From Haloarchaeobius sp. HME9146 (lineage in GTDB: Archaea; Halobacteriota; Halobacteria; Halobacteriales; Natrialbaceae): 64,000 nucleotides of DNA. Numbering within the stretch: position 1 is the first letter of the stretch; each line of letters begins with the position of its first letter. Made by a program: the position numbers and the translations under genes. The DNA lies in the NCBI RefSeq assembly GCF_025399835.1, contig NZ_JAODVR010000001.1, positions 124,001 through 188,000 on the forward strand. Direction: 5' to 3'. The notes beneath the pieces were generated by a model. The model did not search any database and was not told the DNA's origin. It worked only from the letters and a program-made list of their open reading frames with translations. Positions 25,183 to 33,641 of the stretch are shown in pieces.

Positions 25183-25614
25183 TCACTCGTACCCGACGTC
25201 GGGCGTCAACTCCATCCCACTGCGCTGGAAGGTCCCGCTCCCGCGGGCGATCTCGTTGCCATCGCTGTCCCACGCTACGGCCTCTGCGATGAGCTGGCGC
25301 GGGTTGTCGTTGACCACCTCGCCGACGGCGCGAATCTCGCCCGCCGAGACGGGCCGTTCGAGGTAGATGTTGAACTCCGTGGTGAGAACCGCCACGTCCT
25401 CGACCAGCGAACTGGCCGCGAAGAACGCCGCGTCGTCGAGCACCTTGAAGTACACCGAGCCGTGGACACCCCCCAGCGCGTGACACAGGGACTCGTCGAC
25501 GGGCGTCACGACCTCGGCTTCACCCTCGCGGACGGTCAACTCCGGGTCGTAGAAGTCGTTGACCGGCGCGCTGGCGTACATCCCCTCCAGTCTCCGGAAG
25601 TGTTCCTCGTTCAC
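25183..25614 (-). CDS. PaaI-family hotdog thioesterase
   Basis: The 143-residue protein has the hotdog fold of PaaI-like acyl-CoA thioesterases. The active-site segment CHALGGVHGSVYFKVLDDAAFFAA includes HG and the helix-start aspartate; TTEFNIYLERPVSAGEIRAVGEVV follows. It probably hydrolyses a coenzyme A thioester; the acyl group is unknown. It lies 69 bp upstream of ridA on the same strand and may be co-transcribed with it. Confidence 0.85.
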   Translation of the reverse strand: MNEEHFRRLEGMYASAPVNDFYDPELTVREGEAEVVTPVDESLCHALGGVHGSVYFKVLDDAAFFAASSLVEDVAVLTTEFNIYLERPVSAGEIRAVGEVVNDNPRQLIAEAVAWDSDGNEIARGSGTFQRSGMELTPDVGYE

Positions 25615-25705
25615 GGACGACGACTCGCGGGCGAGCGAGAAATAGCTGTGCGCAGCGGCACCACCGACTTCACTCGGTGACTGCCGCGCTCAGTAAGTGC
25701 TGCGC

Positions 25706-26692
25706 TCAGTGACTGCCGTACCCGCCCTCCTCGACCGGTCCCGCGAACGTCGAGTAGAGGATGTAGAAGTACGAGAGTACCATCGGGAGCAGGAACGCCG
25801 ACGCCCCGGTCAGGATGTTCATCGACAGCGGGGAGACCGCGGCCTCACTGGCCGTGCTCCCGGTCGCCGGGTCGAGCACGGGCCACAGCAGGGTCCCCAC
25901 GAGCGCGACCAGGGCGTAGGTCAGCCCACCGGCGGCGAGGAACGCGAACAGGTCGCGCTCTCGCCGGATGGTCACCACGTATGCGCCCACGAGCAGGACC
26001 GACAGCACGACCAGTACGACCGGCCCCGGCGCGAGGAGCGGCTCGCGAACCGCGGGTCGCAACAGCAGGGCACCGAGCAGGACGACGACGAGCCCGAGGT
26101 ACGCCAGAGCCGCCCGCAGCCCCCACCGACGCAGGTCGACCGCCATCCCGGGAGCCGGCCGAGCGACCTTCATCGCGAGGAACGCGGCCCCCGTAACGAC
26201 CGTCAGCGCGACCACGGCGATGCCGACGAGGACCGATTCGAGGGCGAGGGTCGTCCCGAGCAGCCAGTTCCCCGTGAAGACGCCGAGCAGGAACGGCGAG
26301 CCGATGGAACCGACGACGAAGGCACGACCCCACCAGCGTTTCCAGTCCGCGTCCTCGCGTTGCTCGTACATCTCGGGAGCGAGCCCGCGCAGGATGAGCG
26401 TCCCGAGGACCCCGAACAGCAGCAGGTAGTGGCGGCTGAACAGGGTAGCGTAGATCCGCGGGAACGCGGCGAACAGCGCGCCACCGAAGACCACGAGCCA
26501 CACCTCGTTACCGTCCCAGAACGGCCCGATGGCCGCCAGGACGTGCTCGCGCTCGGTCTCGTCCGCACGGGTCGCGAACAGGGCACCGGCCCCGAAGTCG
26601 AAGCCGTCGAGGAACAGGAACGTCCCGAGGAAGGCGAACACGACGCCGAACCAGAGCGCCGGGAGGGGCAGGCCGAGGAGGTACTCAGTCAT
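25706..26692 (-). CDS. cydB: Cytochrome bd oxidase subunit II (CydB)
   Basis: This 328-residue membrane protein has about eight to nine helices. It matches CydB, with FLDGFDFGAGALFA near residue 30 and IGPFWDGNEVWLVVFGGALFAAFPRIYA following. It pairs with CydA to form the bd-type quinol oxidase that reduces O2 without pumping protons, usually favoured at low oxygen. The gene overlaps cydA by 8 nt. It is the last gene of the operon. No CydX or CydDC assembly genes are seen in the window. Confidence 0.94.
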   Translation of the reverse strand: MTEYLLGLPLPALWFGVVFAFLGTFLFLDGFDFGAGALFATRADETEREHVLAAIGPFWDGNEVWLVVFGGALFAAFPRIYATLFSRHYLLLFGVLGTLILRGLAPEMYEQREDADWKRWWGRAFVVGSIGSPFLLGVFTGNWLLGTTLALESVLVGIAVVALTVVTGAAFLAMKVARPAPGMAVDLRRWGLRAALAYLGLVVVLLGALLLRPAVREPLLAPGPVVLVVLSVLLVGAYVVTIRRERDLFAFLAAGGLTYALVALVGTLLWPVLDPATGSTASEAAVSPLSMNILTGASAFLLPMVLSYFYILYSTFAGPVEEGGYGSH

Positions 26693-28097
26693 CGGCGGTC
26701 ACCTCCGAGACCGGGACCTCCGGGCGGTCGCTCGGCCGCGGTTCATCCCCTTCGACGCCGACCTCGGGTGGGCCCTCGCGGATGATTCGCAGGATGACGT
26801 AGCTGTACAGCGCGAGCAGGCCGGTGTAGACCAGCGCGAATCCGACCAGCGTCAGGGTCGCCTCGAACCCGGTGAGGCCGGGCGAGACGCCGTCTTCTGT
26901 CTTCAGGACGCCCTGGATGACCCACGGCTGGCGGCCGACCTCGGTGACCATCCAGCCGAGTTCGGTCGTGGCGATGCCGAGTACCGACGACCCGACCATG
27001 GCCTGGTGGAGGCGCGTGTCCTCGTAGAGTCTCCCCTGACGCCACCGGAGCGCGCCCCACATGGCGAGGAGGACGAACCAGAGCCCGAACAACACCATCA
27101 GCCGGAACGACCAGAAGACGACGGCCACCGGCGGGTTCTCCTCGAACTCGCTGAGCCCGGTCACCTGGTAGGTCGGGTCACCCCCGCTGGCGAGGATGGA
27201 CGCGAGCGCGGGGATATCGAGCGTCCAGAGGTTCTCGGCCCGCGGGTCGGTGAACGCCGACGGTTCGGTGGGGATGGCGATGACGTGCAGGGCCGCGGGT
27301 GCTTCCGTCTCGTACTGTGCCTCCATCGCGGCGAACTTCTGTGGTTGCGTCTCGGCGACGTGGCGGGCATAGGAGTCCCCGTGGACCACCTGGAAGGGTG
27401 CCATCAGGAGCAACATCACGAGCGCGAGCTTCATCGTCACGCGCCAGAACCGGGTGTCGCGGTCGCGCCAGACGTGGAACCCCGCGACCCCGAGCATGAA
27501 CAGCGCCACCGAGATGACCGCGGCAGACTGCATGTGGACGAACATCCACGGGAACCGCGGGTTGAGGTAGGCCGCCCACGGGTCGACGAGTGTCACGATG
27601 GGCTGCCCGCTCTGCTGGACCAGCTCGAACCCGCGCGGGGTCTGCATCCACGAGTTCGCGATGAGAATCCAGACCGCAGAGAGCCACGTCCCTGCGGCGA
27701 CCGCGATGGCAGAGACCATGTAGAGGACGTCACCGACCTTCTCGCGCCCGAAGACGAACACGCCGAGGAACGTCGCCTCGAGGAAGAACGCCATCATGCC
27801 CTCGACCGCGAGCGGGCCACCGAACAGCTCCCCGGCGGTGGTCGCGAAGGCCGCGAAGTTCGTCCCGAACTCGAACTCCAGGACGAGCCCGGTCACGGTC
27901 CCGACGACGAACGAGAGGGCGAAGATCTTCGTCCAGAACCGGCGTTGCTGTTCCCAGAGCCGGTCGTCGCTCCGGATGGACTTCCACGTGAAGTAGACGA
28001 GGAAGGGCGCGAGCCCCATCGACATCACGGGGAAGATGATGTGGACGATGGTGGTCAGTGCGAACTGGAGTCGGCTGGCGAGTACGGGGTCTACCAT
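26685..28097 (-). CDS. cydA: Cytochrome bd oxidase subunit I (CydA)
   Basis: The 470-residue subunit carries the haem sites of cytochrome bd. It has an N-terminal histidine in LTTIVHIIFPVMSMG, EFGTNFAAFATTAGELFGGPLAVEGMMAFFLEATFLG covering the charged residues of helix III, and GWMVTEVGRQPWVIQG near the C-terminus. It oxidises quinol and reduces oxygen. The quinol-binding loop is of the short type. The region upstream of the ATG at 28097 is GC-rich with no clear TATA box. It diverges from the gene at 28245. Confidence 0.95.
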   Translation of the reverse strand: MVDPVLASRLQFALTTIVHIIFPVMSMGLAPFLVYFTWKSIRSDDRLWEQQRRFWTKIFALSFVVGTVTGLVLEFEFGTNFAAFATTAGELFGGPLAVEGMMAFFLEATFLGVFVFGREKVGDVLYMVSAIAVAAGTWLSAVWILIANSWMQTPRGFELVQQSGQPIVTLVDPWAAYLNPRFPWMFVHMQSAAVISVALFMLGVAGFHVWRDRDTRFWRVTMKLALVMLLLMAPFQVVHGDSYARHVAETQPQKFAAMEAQYETEAPAALHVIAIPTEPSAFTDPRAENLWTLDIPALASILASGGDPTYQVTGLSEFEENPPVAVVFWSFRLMVLFGLWFVLLAMWGALRWRQGRLYEDTRLHQAMVGSSVLGIATTELGWMVTEVGRQPWVIQGVLKTEDGVSPGLTGFEATLTLVGFALVYTGLLALYSYVILRIIREGPPEVGVEGDEPRPSDRPEVPVSEVTADD

Positions 28098-28244
28098 TGG
28101 GTGAGCCTCACCGGCCGGGGGTCGACACCGCCTCCGGCCGAGTCGTTACCCTTGCTACGGCGAGCGCCCATACAATAGGCGAGCCAATTCTCGAAGGCCG
28201 GGAACCGGCGTGGTTTTCAGGATTGCCCCGAACGTGTTTCGGTG

Positions 28245-29129
28245 ATGGCGTTCCCATCGTGGCTTCGCCGGCGACCAGGTGCCCTCCTCGTCGGAATCGC
28301 GGGGCTCGCAGTCGCACTCTGGCGGCTTCTCTCGGCGCGCGTCACCGACGTTCCCCTCTGCCCGCTCACGGCCCGGGGACGCATCGGCTCGAACTGGGTC
28401 GCACACACCGGCGTCGGGACGGGCGAGGACCTGCCCGGCGAGATGGACGACCTCGACACCTTCGCCCGCCCCGACTTCGACCCCGGACTGGTCGCCCCCG
28501 CGGTTCGAGACTTCTACGAACAGACGAGCCAGTACGACCTCGCCCTGACCGCCGAGTGGCACCGCCCCTTCCGGACCGGCGCGTGGCTGGCGAGTTTCCT
28601 CACCAGCGCCCTCGAACAGCTGAACCTCCCCGCACCGGGCGATTCGCGGGTCCAGCACCTCACGAACCACCTGGAACGGCTCGACCCGGCCGCCGACCCC
28701 CGCGAGGGTGCCCGGGCCTGGGTCCGGACCGACCGCGACACTGGCGAGGGCGTGTTCACCGCGATGTACGCGACCCACGAGAAAGCGGGAGAGCGGTTCG
28801 TCAACATCGGCGTTCCCCTTCCCGTCACGAATCTCTCGACCGTGCTGTCGATTCGCCACCTCGGAGACGCGGGCGCGGTGGAACTCACGACCGACGCGAC
28901 CGGCGACCCGGGGCTCTACCTCGTGACGCCGGTCGGGACCTTCGAACTCCCCATGAAACAGCGGTTCCGGGTGTGGCCGGTCGACGCGCCGGGTGCGCCG
29001 CCCGCGCTGGACGCCAGTGCGAGCGTCGTCGCGACCCACGAGATGTGGCTGTTCGGCAGGCAGTTCCTGACGGTCAGGTACGCAGGGCTGCCGAACACGA
29101 CCAGTCGGTCAGCGGTCGAGCAAGACTGA
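28245..29129 (+). CDS. Hypothetical protein with N-terminal membrane anchor, 294 aa
   Basis: I do not recognise this family. One hydrophobic segment near residues 13-30 could be a membrane anchor or uncleaved signal. The rest is soluble, with mixed alpha/beta character and no cysteine motif. A GTG directly precedes the ATG at 28245, so the start could be one codon earlier. The part encoding LVTPVGTFELPMKQRFRVW and the following 20 residues is duplicated as a short fragment at 31219-31335. This suggests a former second copy or a local rearrangement involving the neighbouring kinase. Confidence 0.75.
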   Translation: MAFPSWLRRRPGALLVGIAGLAVALWRLLSARVTDVPLCPLTARGRIGSNWVAHTGVGTGEDLPGEMDDLDTFARPDFDPGLVAPAVRDFYEQTSQYDLALTAEWHRPFRTGAWLASFLTSALEQLNLPAPGDSRVQHLTNHLERLDPAADPREGARAWVRTDRDTGEGVFTAMYATHEKAGERFVNIGVPLPVTNLSTVLSIRHLGDAGAVELTTDATGDPGLYLVTPVGTFELPMKQRFRVWPVDAPGAPPALDASASVVATHEMWLFGRQFLTVRYAGLPNTTSRSAVEQD

Positions 29130-29184
29130 CAGGAACGAATCGACGACGACCCATCTCACAGCCCGGGGGCAAGAACGACCGCAC

Positions 29185-31063
29185 TCACCGCATCCAACCG
29201 GCCGTCTCGAACTCGAATCGGGCACCACCAGCTGCACTCTCCCCGACGGTCATCTCCCACCCGTGGGCCTCCGCGATGCGCTCGACGATGCTGAGTCCGA
29301 ATCCAGTGCTACACCGGGACGTGCTGTAGCCGTATTCGAAGATTCGGTGACGTTCTTCGGCCGGGATACCCGGCCCGTCGTCCTCGACGAAGAACGAGGT
29401 GCTCTGGCTCCCGACGCGGACGGTGACACCGGCTCCGCCGTGTTCGACCGCGTCGCCGGGCTGCGCCCGGCTGTTCGTGGAACCATGTTCCACGCTATCA
29501 CCGGCTTTGCCGGTGGTTCGTCGAACGCCATGTTCGACACTATTCCGGAACAGGTTCTCGAACAGCGTCCGGATTCGCTCCGGGTCACCCTGTACCGTCT
29601 CCACGTCGGTATCCACGACGAGGGTCGCCTCGTCCGCGTCGATGGACCGCCACGCCCTCTCCGCAACCTCGCTGAGTCGCACCGGCTGGAACTCGCTGAC
29701 GACCGCTCCCTCGCGTGCCAGCGTCAGCAACGACGAGACGAGGTCGTCGATCCGGTCGAGCGCGCGAGCGATACGGTCGTGATTCTCCTCGGCACCGGGC
29801 GCGTCCTGTCGCGCGAGTTCGAGGCCAGTCTTGGCAACGCCGAGCGGGTTCCGCAGGTCGTGACTGAGCACGCTCGCGAACCGGTCCAGCTGTTCGACGT
29901 TGCGTTCGAGTTCTCGTTCACGTTCGACCCGTTCGAGCAAGCCGGCTGCCAACTGGATGTAGAGGTCCGTCAGCTGGAGGTCCCGCTCCGAGGGCCGGTG
30001 TGGCTCACGGAAGTGCGTCGAGAGCATCCCGAGAATCTCGCCTGAACTGTCGAATATCGGTGTCGACTGGACGCTCCGGTACGGGACGCTCTCGGCGGCC
30101 GACCGATGCGGCCGAAACCCCTCGTCGGTACGGATATCTTCCACGATTGCACGTTCCCCCCGCTTGAGCGCCCTCCCACACACCGACGTTTCCGTCGCGT
30201 GCAACGTTTCGAAGTGATCGAGGAACTCCTCCGGGAAGCCCCGATGAACGGATATCGTCAGTGTCTGCCGCGTGGTGTCGTACAGTTGGATTATCCCGTA
30301 ATCCGCGTTCTGGAGTTCGATGGTGGCATCCAGGACCTCTTCCAGCATCTCCTGAACGTCCTTCTTCTCGACGAGTCGCATGCTCAACTCGTGCAACCGC
30401 GTCATCGCCGCGAGTTCGGATTCCAACTCCTCCCGAAGCGCCCGACTCTCCGCCTCAGCCTCCTTCTGTTCGCTGATGTCGTTGAACAGAATCGCGACCC
30501 GGTTCTCGGCCGGGTCCCCGATACGGAACGCATACACGTCGTACACAGCGGTCGCCGAGGTACTTCGCCTCGTCCGTAAACCGAATCGACTCGCCGGTCA
30601 GTGCGATATGGCCGTATATCTCGAACCAGTGCTCCTCGTGACGCGGCTCCAGTTCGCGCATCCGCTTGCCCTCGGCGTCGAGAAGTCCCGTCTGGTCATC
30701 GAAGGCAGGATTCGTCTCGAGAAAGCGGTAGTCCACCGGCTGTTCGTTCCCGTCGAACAGCACTTCGACGAGACAGTACCCTTCGTCCATCGACTCGAAC
30801 AGCGTGCGGTAGTGTGCTTCCCGCTCGCGGAGTCGCTCGTATTCGTCCCCGTCCGGCAGACACCACCAGAGTTGTTCGCCGGACGCCACCGTCTTCGTCC
30901 GAAGCTCACCGGCTGCGACCAGTTCCTCGAGCACGTCCGAGAGCATCGACTCGGAACACCCGAGTTCGGCAGTGAGTGTCCCGATCGAAACCGGAGTTCC
31001 GGGCGGTCCGAGGCTCTCGAACGCTGCCAGTACAGCAGCCCTCGACAGCGCAGACGAACTCAT
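29185..31063 (-). pseudogene. Frameshifted sensor histidine kinase (wHTH-PAS-GAF-HisKA-HATPase)
   Basis: Two adjoining frames make up one kinase. The first part (31063 to about 30546) encodes a winged-helix-like start (residues 1-70) and a PAS domain. The second part (from about 30546) holds the last PAS strand, a GAF domain, the phosphoacceptor helix FASVLSHDLRNPL, and the ATPase motifs NLFRNSVEHG and DDGPGIPAEE. At 30545 an extra base turns CGC-TGG-TAC into CGC-TGT-G-TAC and shifts the frame inside the usual DRWYDVYAF motif. With the base removed the product is 625 residues. It is either a recent pseudogene, a sequencing error or, less likely, a recoding site. Confidence 0.85.
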
Positions 31064-31218
31064 GCTAGTAGTTCGTTCGATTGGTGATTAAAGATTCCTC
31101 TTGATGTGCTGAGGAAGAGAACTCTAAATCACGCTCTCGTGTCCCGGTTTGTGAAGTAAAAGGCGCTAATTTGACAGTTCTGTCACCGAGTGCAATCCCT
31201 AGTCAGACTGCCCATCTC

Positions 31219-31335
31219 TCGTGACGCCGGCCGGGAGCTTCGAACTCCCGGTGAAACAGCGGTTCCGGGTGTGGCCGGTCGACGCGTCGGGTGCGCCGCC
31301 GGCACTGGACGCGAACGCGAGCGTCGTCGCGACCC
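31219..31335 (+). pseudogene. Fragment duplicated from the gene at 28245-29129
   Basis: The 117 bp here match 28921-29037 with about ten mismatches and no gap. The encoded segment (LVTPAGSFELPVKQRFRVW, then VDASGAPPALDANASVVAT) differs from the intact protein mostly by conservative changes. Similarity ends abruptly on both sides. The 335-bp gap between the kinase start and the gene at 31399 holds nothing else I can recognise. Confidence 0.8.
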
Positions 31336-31398
31336 CGAGCGATGCTCCTCCTTGTGCCGATACGCAGAGTCAATAGCCTGCGTGCCGTAGCTGGACGA

Positions 31399-31680
31399 AT
31401 GCCAGAAGAGACGCTGTTCGAGTTCGAACGGGACATGACCACGAGCGAGGTCGCACAGTACCTTCGGACGGTCGCGGACCGCCTCGACTCCGGTGGCGAG
31501 TTCACGCTGGAATCCGGCGGCGACTCGGTGACGCTCTCGCCACCGGGGCGCGTCGAGTTCGAGGTCGAAATCGAACGGGAGACCTCGAAGTCCGGCAAGT
31601 CGCCGGAGATCGAGCTCGAGTTCGCCCTGGAGTGGGACGAGAACGGGAGCGACGGCAGCGGCGACCTCACCATCGAGTGA
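31399..31680 (+). CDS. Amphi-Trp domain protein, 93 aa
   Basis: The 93-residue acidic protein matches the amphi-Trp domain family: LFEFERDMTTSEVAQYLRTVADRL, followed by EFTLESGGDSVTLSPP and an amphipathic end with the characteristic tryptophan (EFALEWDE). The family is widespread in haloarchaea and its function is unknown. It lies convergent to ilvA with 28 bp between the stops. Confidence 0.82.
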   Translation: MPEETLFEFERDMTTSEVAQYLRTVADRLDSGGEFTLESGGDSVTLSPPGRVEFEVEIERETSKSGKSPEIELEFALEWDENGSDGSGDLTIE

Positions 31681-31708
31681 GGTCCTGCGAGAGGAACGGC
31701 GAGGTGAC

Positions 31709-32920
31709 TCAGACCAGCATCTCGACTTCGTAGCCCGCCTCCCGAATCGCCTCCAGCAGTTCCTCAACGTGGTCGTGGCCCCTCGTCTCGAGGTCGACCT
31801 CGACCTCGGTGTCGGCCATCCCGATCTGCCGGGAGGTCCGGTCGTGCTGGATGGCGTAGATGTTCGCCTTCTTCTCGGCGATGATGTGCAGTAGCTCTTC
31901 GAGCGACCCAGGGCGGTCGCGCAGGACCGTCTTTATCTTCACGTAGCGGCCCGTGGCGACCAGCCCGCGCATGACGACCGTCGTGAGCATGTTCAGGTCG
32001 ATGTTGCCCCCGCACATCGCCGGGACGATGACCTCGCCCTCGTCGTAGTCGAACTTGTTGAACAGGATGGCTGCGAGCGGAGCCGCACCCGCGCCCTCGA
32101 CCAGCGTCTTCCCGCGTTCGAGGACGTACGTCAGCGCCATCGCGATCTCGGGGTCCGAGACCGTGACGACCTCGTCGACGCGCTCCTTGATGACCTCGAA
32201 GGTCTGCGTACCGGGACCACGGACCGCGATACCGTCCGCGATGGTGTCGACCTTGTCGAGCTCGTAGCGCTCGCCCTTCTGGAGGGACTGGGCGACGCTG
32301 GAGGCACCTTCGGCCTGGACGCCGACGACCCGCGTCTCGGGATTCTTGGCCTTGATGGCGGTCGCCATCCCGGAGATGAGGCCGCCGCCGCCGATGGGGA
32401 TGACGACTGTCTCGACCTCGGGGAGGTCCTCCATAATCTCCAGCCCGATGGTCCCCTGCCCGGCCATCACGTAGGGGTCGTCGAAGGCGTGGACGTAGGT
32501 CCGGCCTTCCTCCTCTTCCAGTTCGTGGGCCTTCTCGGCGGCCTCGTCGTAGTCGGTCCCGTAGAGGACGACCTCGGCCCCGTAGCTCTGGGTGGCCTTT
32601 ATCTTGGAGATGGGAGCGTACTCCGGCATGACGATCTTCGCGTCGACCCCGGAGCGGGTGGCCGCGAGGGCGACGCCCTGGGCGTGGTTGCCGGCGCTCG
32701 CCGTCACCACGCCGGCAGATTTCTCGTCATCCGAAAGCGTCATGATTCGATTGGTCGCGCCTCTGATCTTGAACGACCCGGTTCGCTGGAAGTTCTCCAT
32801 CTTCAGGTGGACCGCGGCTCCCGTCATATCCGAGAAGGTGTGGGAGTACTCGATGGGTGTGTGCCGCGAGGTCTCACGTACCCGGGGCATCGCTTCCAAC
32901 ACGTCGTCGAGTTCGAGCAT
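31709..32920 (-). CDS. ilvA: Threonine ammonia-lyase (threonine deaminase)
   Basis: The 403-residue PLP enzyme converts threonine to 2-oxobutyrate and ammonia, the entry to isoleucine synthesis or threonine catabolism. The PLP lysine is in FQRTGSFKIRGA, SAGNHAQGVALAA binds substrate, and IPIGGGGLISG binds the cofactor phosphate. The C-terminal 75 residues form an ACT domain (RDRPGSLEELLHIIAEKKANI), as in the biodegradative-like two-domain form. It has its own promoter with an adjacent perfect inverted repeat, so it is probably regulated. Confidence 0.93.
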   Translation of the reverse strand: MLELDDVLEAMPRVRETSRHTPIEYSHTFSDMTGAAVHLKMENFQRTGSFKIRGATNRIMTLSDDEKSAGVVTASAGNHAQGVALAATRSGVDAKIVMPEYAPISKIKATQSYGAEVVLYGTDYDEAAEKAHELEEEEGRTYVHAFDDPYVMAGQGTIGLEIMEDLPEVETVVIPIGGGGLISGMATAIKAKNPETRVVGVQAEGASSVAQSLQKGERYELDKVDTIADGIAVRGPGTQTFEVIKERVDEVVTVSDPEIAMALTYVLERGKTLVEGAGAAPLAAILFNKFDYDEGEVIVPAMCGGNIDLNMLTTVVMRGLVATGRYVKIKTVLRDRPGSLEELLHIIAEKKANIYAIQHDRTSRQIGMADTEVEVDLETRGHDHVEELLEAIREAGYEVEMLV

Positions 32921-32943
32921 ACAGGAACGTCGGCGGGCACGTC

Positions 32944-32979
32944 GTTAATTATTTTCGCACGAGAATTCTGCGACGCAGA
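32944..32979 (-). promoter_or_regulatory. ilvA promoter and adjacent inverted repeat
   Basis: AAAATAATTAAC on the minus strand (32944-32955) is centred 28-30 nt before the ilvA ATG. Immediately upstream of it, TCTGCG-A-CGCAGA (32967-32979) is a perfect 6-bp inverted repeat with a 1-nt spacer. Its position beside the TATA/BRE fits an operator. Confidence 0.5.
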
Positions 32980-33181
32980 CGAGACGCGACCACCCGGACC
33001 GGTCGCCGAGCCGGCGGCTCACGGGTGTTGGTCTGAAAGGGGGAATACGGGGGGAGCACGCGTGTGACGTGCAAGTGGAGAAGTGGGCGGGATACATATA
33101 AACGCCAGCCAAGCGGAGTGAAAGTGTAATCGCAAGACAGCGGCGCTGTGAATCGGGCGTCAGACGGTCGTCTGCCGGTCG

Positions 33182-33589
33182 TCATTCGGGTCGTGCGACG
33201 ACGGTACACTCCCGGGCCATCGTGTCCGCGACCCGGGCCTGCAACGACCCCGAACCGGGCCATTCGATGGAGTCCTCGACTCCGAGTCTGGCCGGGTCCC
33301 CGACGTACACTTGCACGTCGCCAGTTGTCCGGTTGCCACTGCCGTCCGCCCACGGCACCGCCACCCGGACGTACAGCCCGCGGTCGACGCCCTCGTACCG
33401 GTCCAGCGCGTCGACCTCGTCGGTCCGCAGGATTCGCCCAGGCGTCTCCCCGCCGGGTGCCAGCGTCGGGTACTCGCCCTCTACCCGATGTGCGCCCCGG
33501 AGGACAGCGCCGGGGCCGAAGGTCCAGTCGTCCAGCAGCTCGTCGACGCGGGCTGGGTCCGTGAGCGTCCCGTAGACGAAACAGTCCAT
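33182..33589 (-). CDS. Gamma-glutamylcyclotransferase-like (AIG2) protein
   Basis: The 135-residue protein has the GGCT-like fold with MDCFVYGTLTDPARV at the N-terminus, the region GAHRVEGEYPTLAPG in the middle, and the catalytic-type glutamate in ALDRYEGVDRGLYVRV. Such proteins may cleave gamma-glutamyl amines or related compounds; the substrate is unknown. It is divergent from the MATE gene across 52 bp. The 261-bp space to ilvA holds no convincing gene. Confidence 0.85.
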   Translation of the reverse strand: MDCFVYGTLTDPARVDELLDDWTFGPGAVLRGAHRVEGEYPTLAPGGETPGRILRTDEVDALDRYEGVDRGLYVRVAVPWADGSGNRTTGDVQVYVGDPARLGVEDSIEWPGSGSLQARVADTMARECTVVARPE

Positions 33590-33641
33590 ACGTTGCTTCC
33601 GCTTCCGACGACTAAAAGAGCCGAGCCCGGGAAACCCGACC

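Noticed and set aside
24733-32920. Functional link between RidA and threonine deaminase as one locus
   Set aside because: The two act on the same reactive intermediate in known biology, but they are 6.6 kb apart in different transcription units, so the sequence gives no evidence of a shared locus.
32950-33110. Possible small gene or RNA with a TATA-like ACATATAAACG at about 33094-33104
   Set aside because: A 50-codon frame can be read leftwards, but its product is low-complexity with no sign of selection, and the proper ilvA promoter lies further left. No RNA family was recognised.
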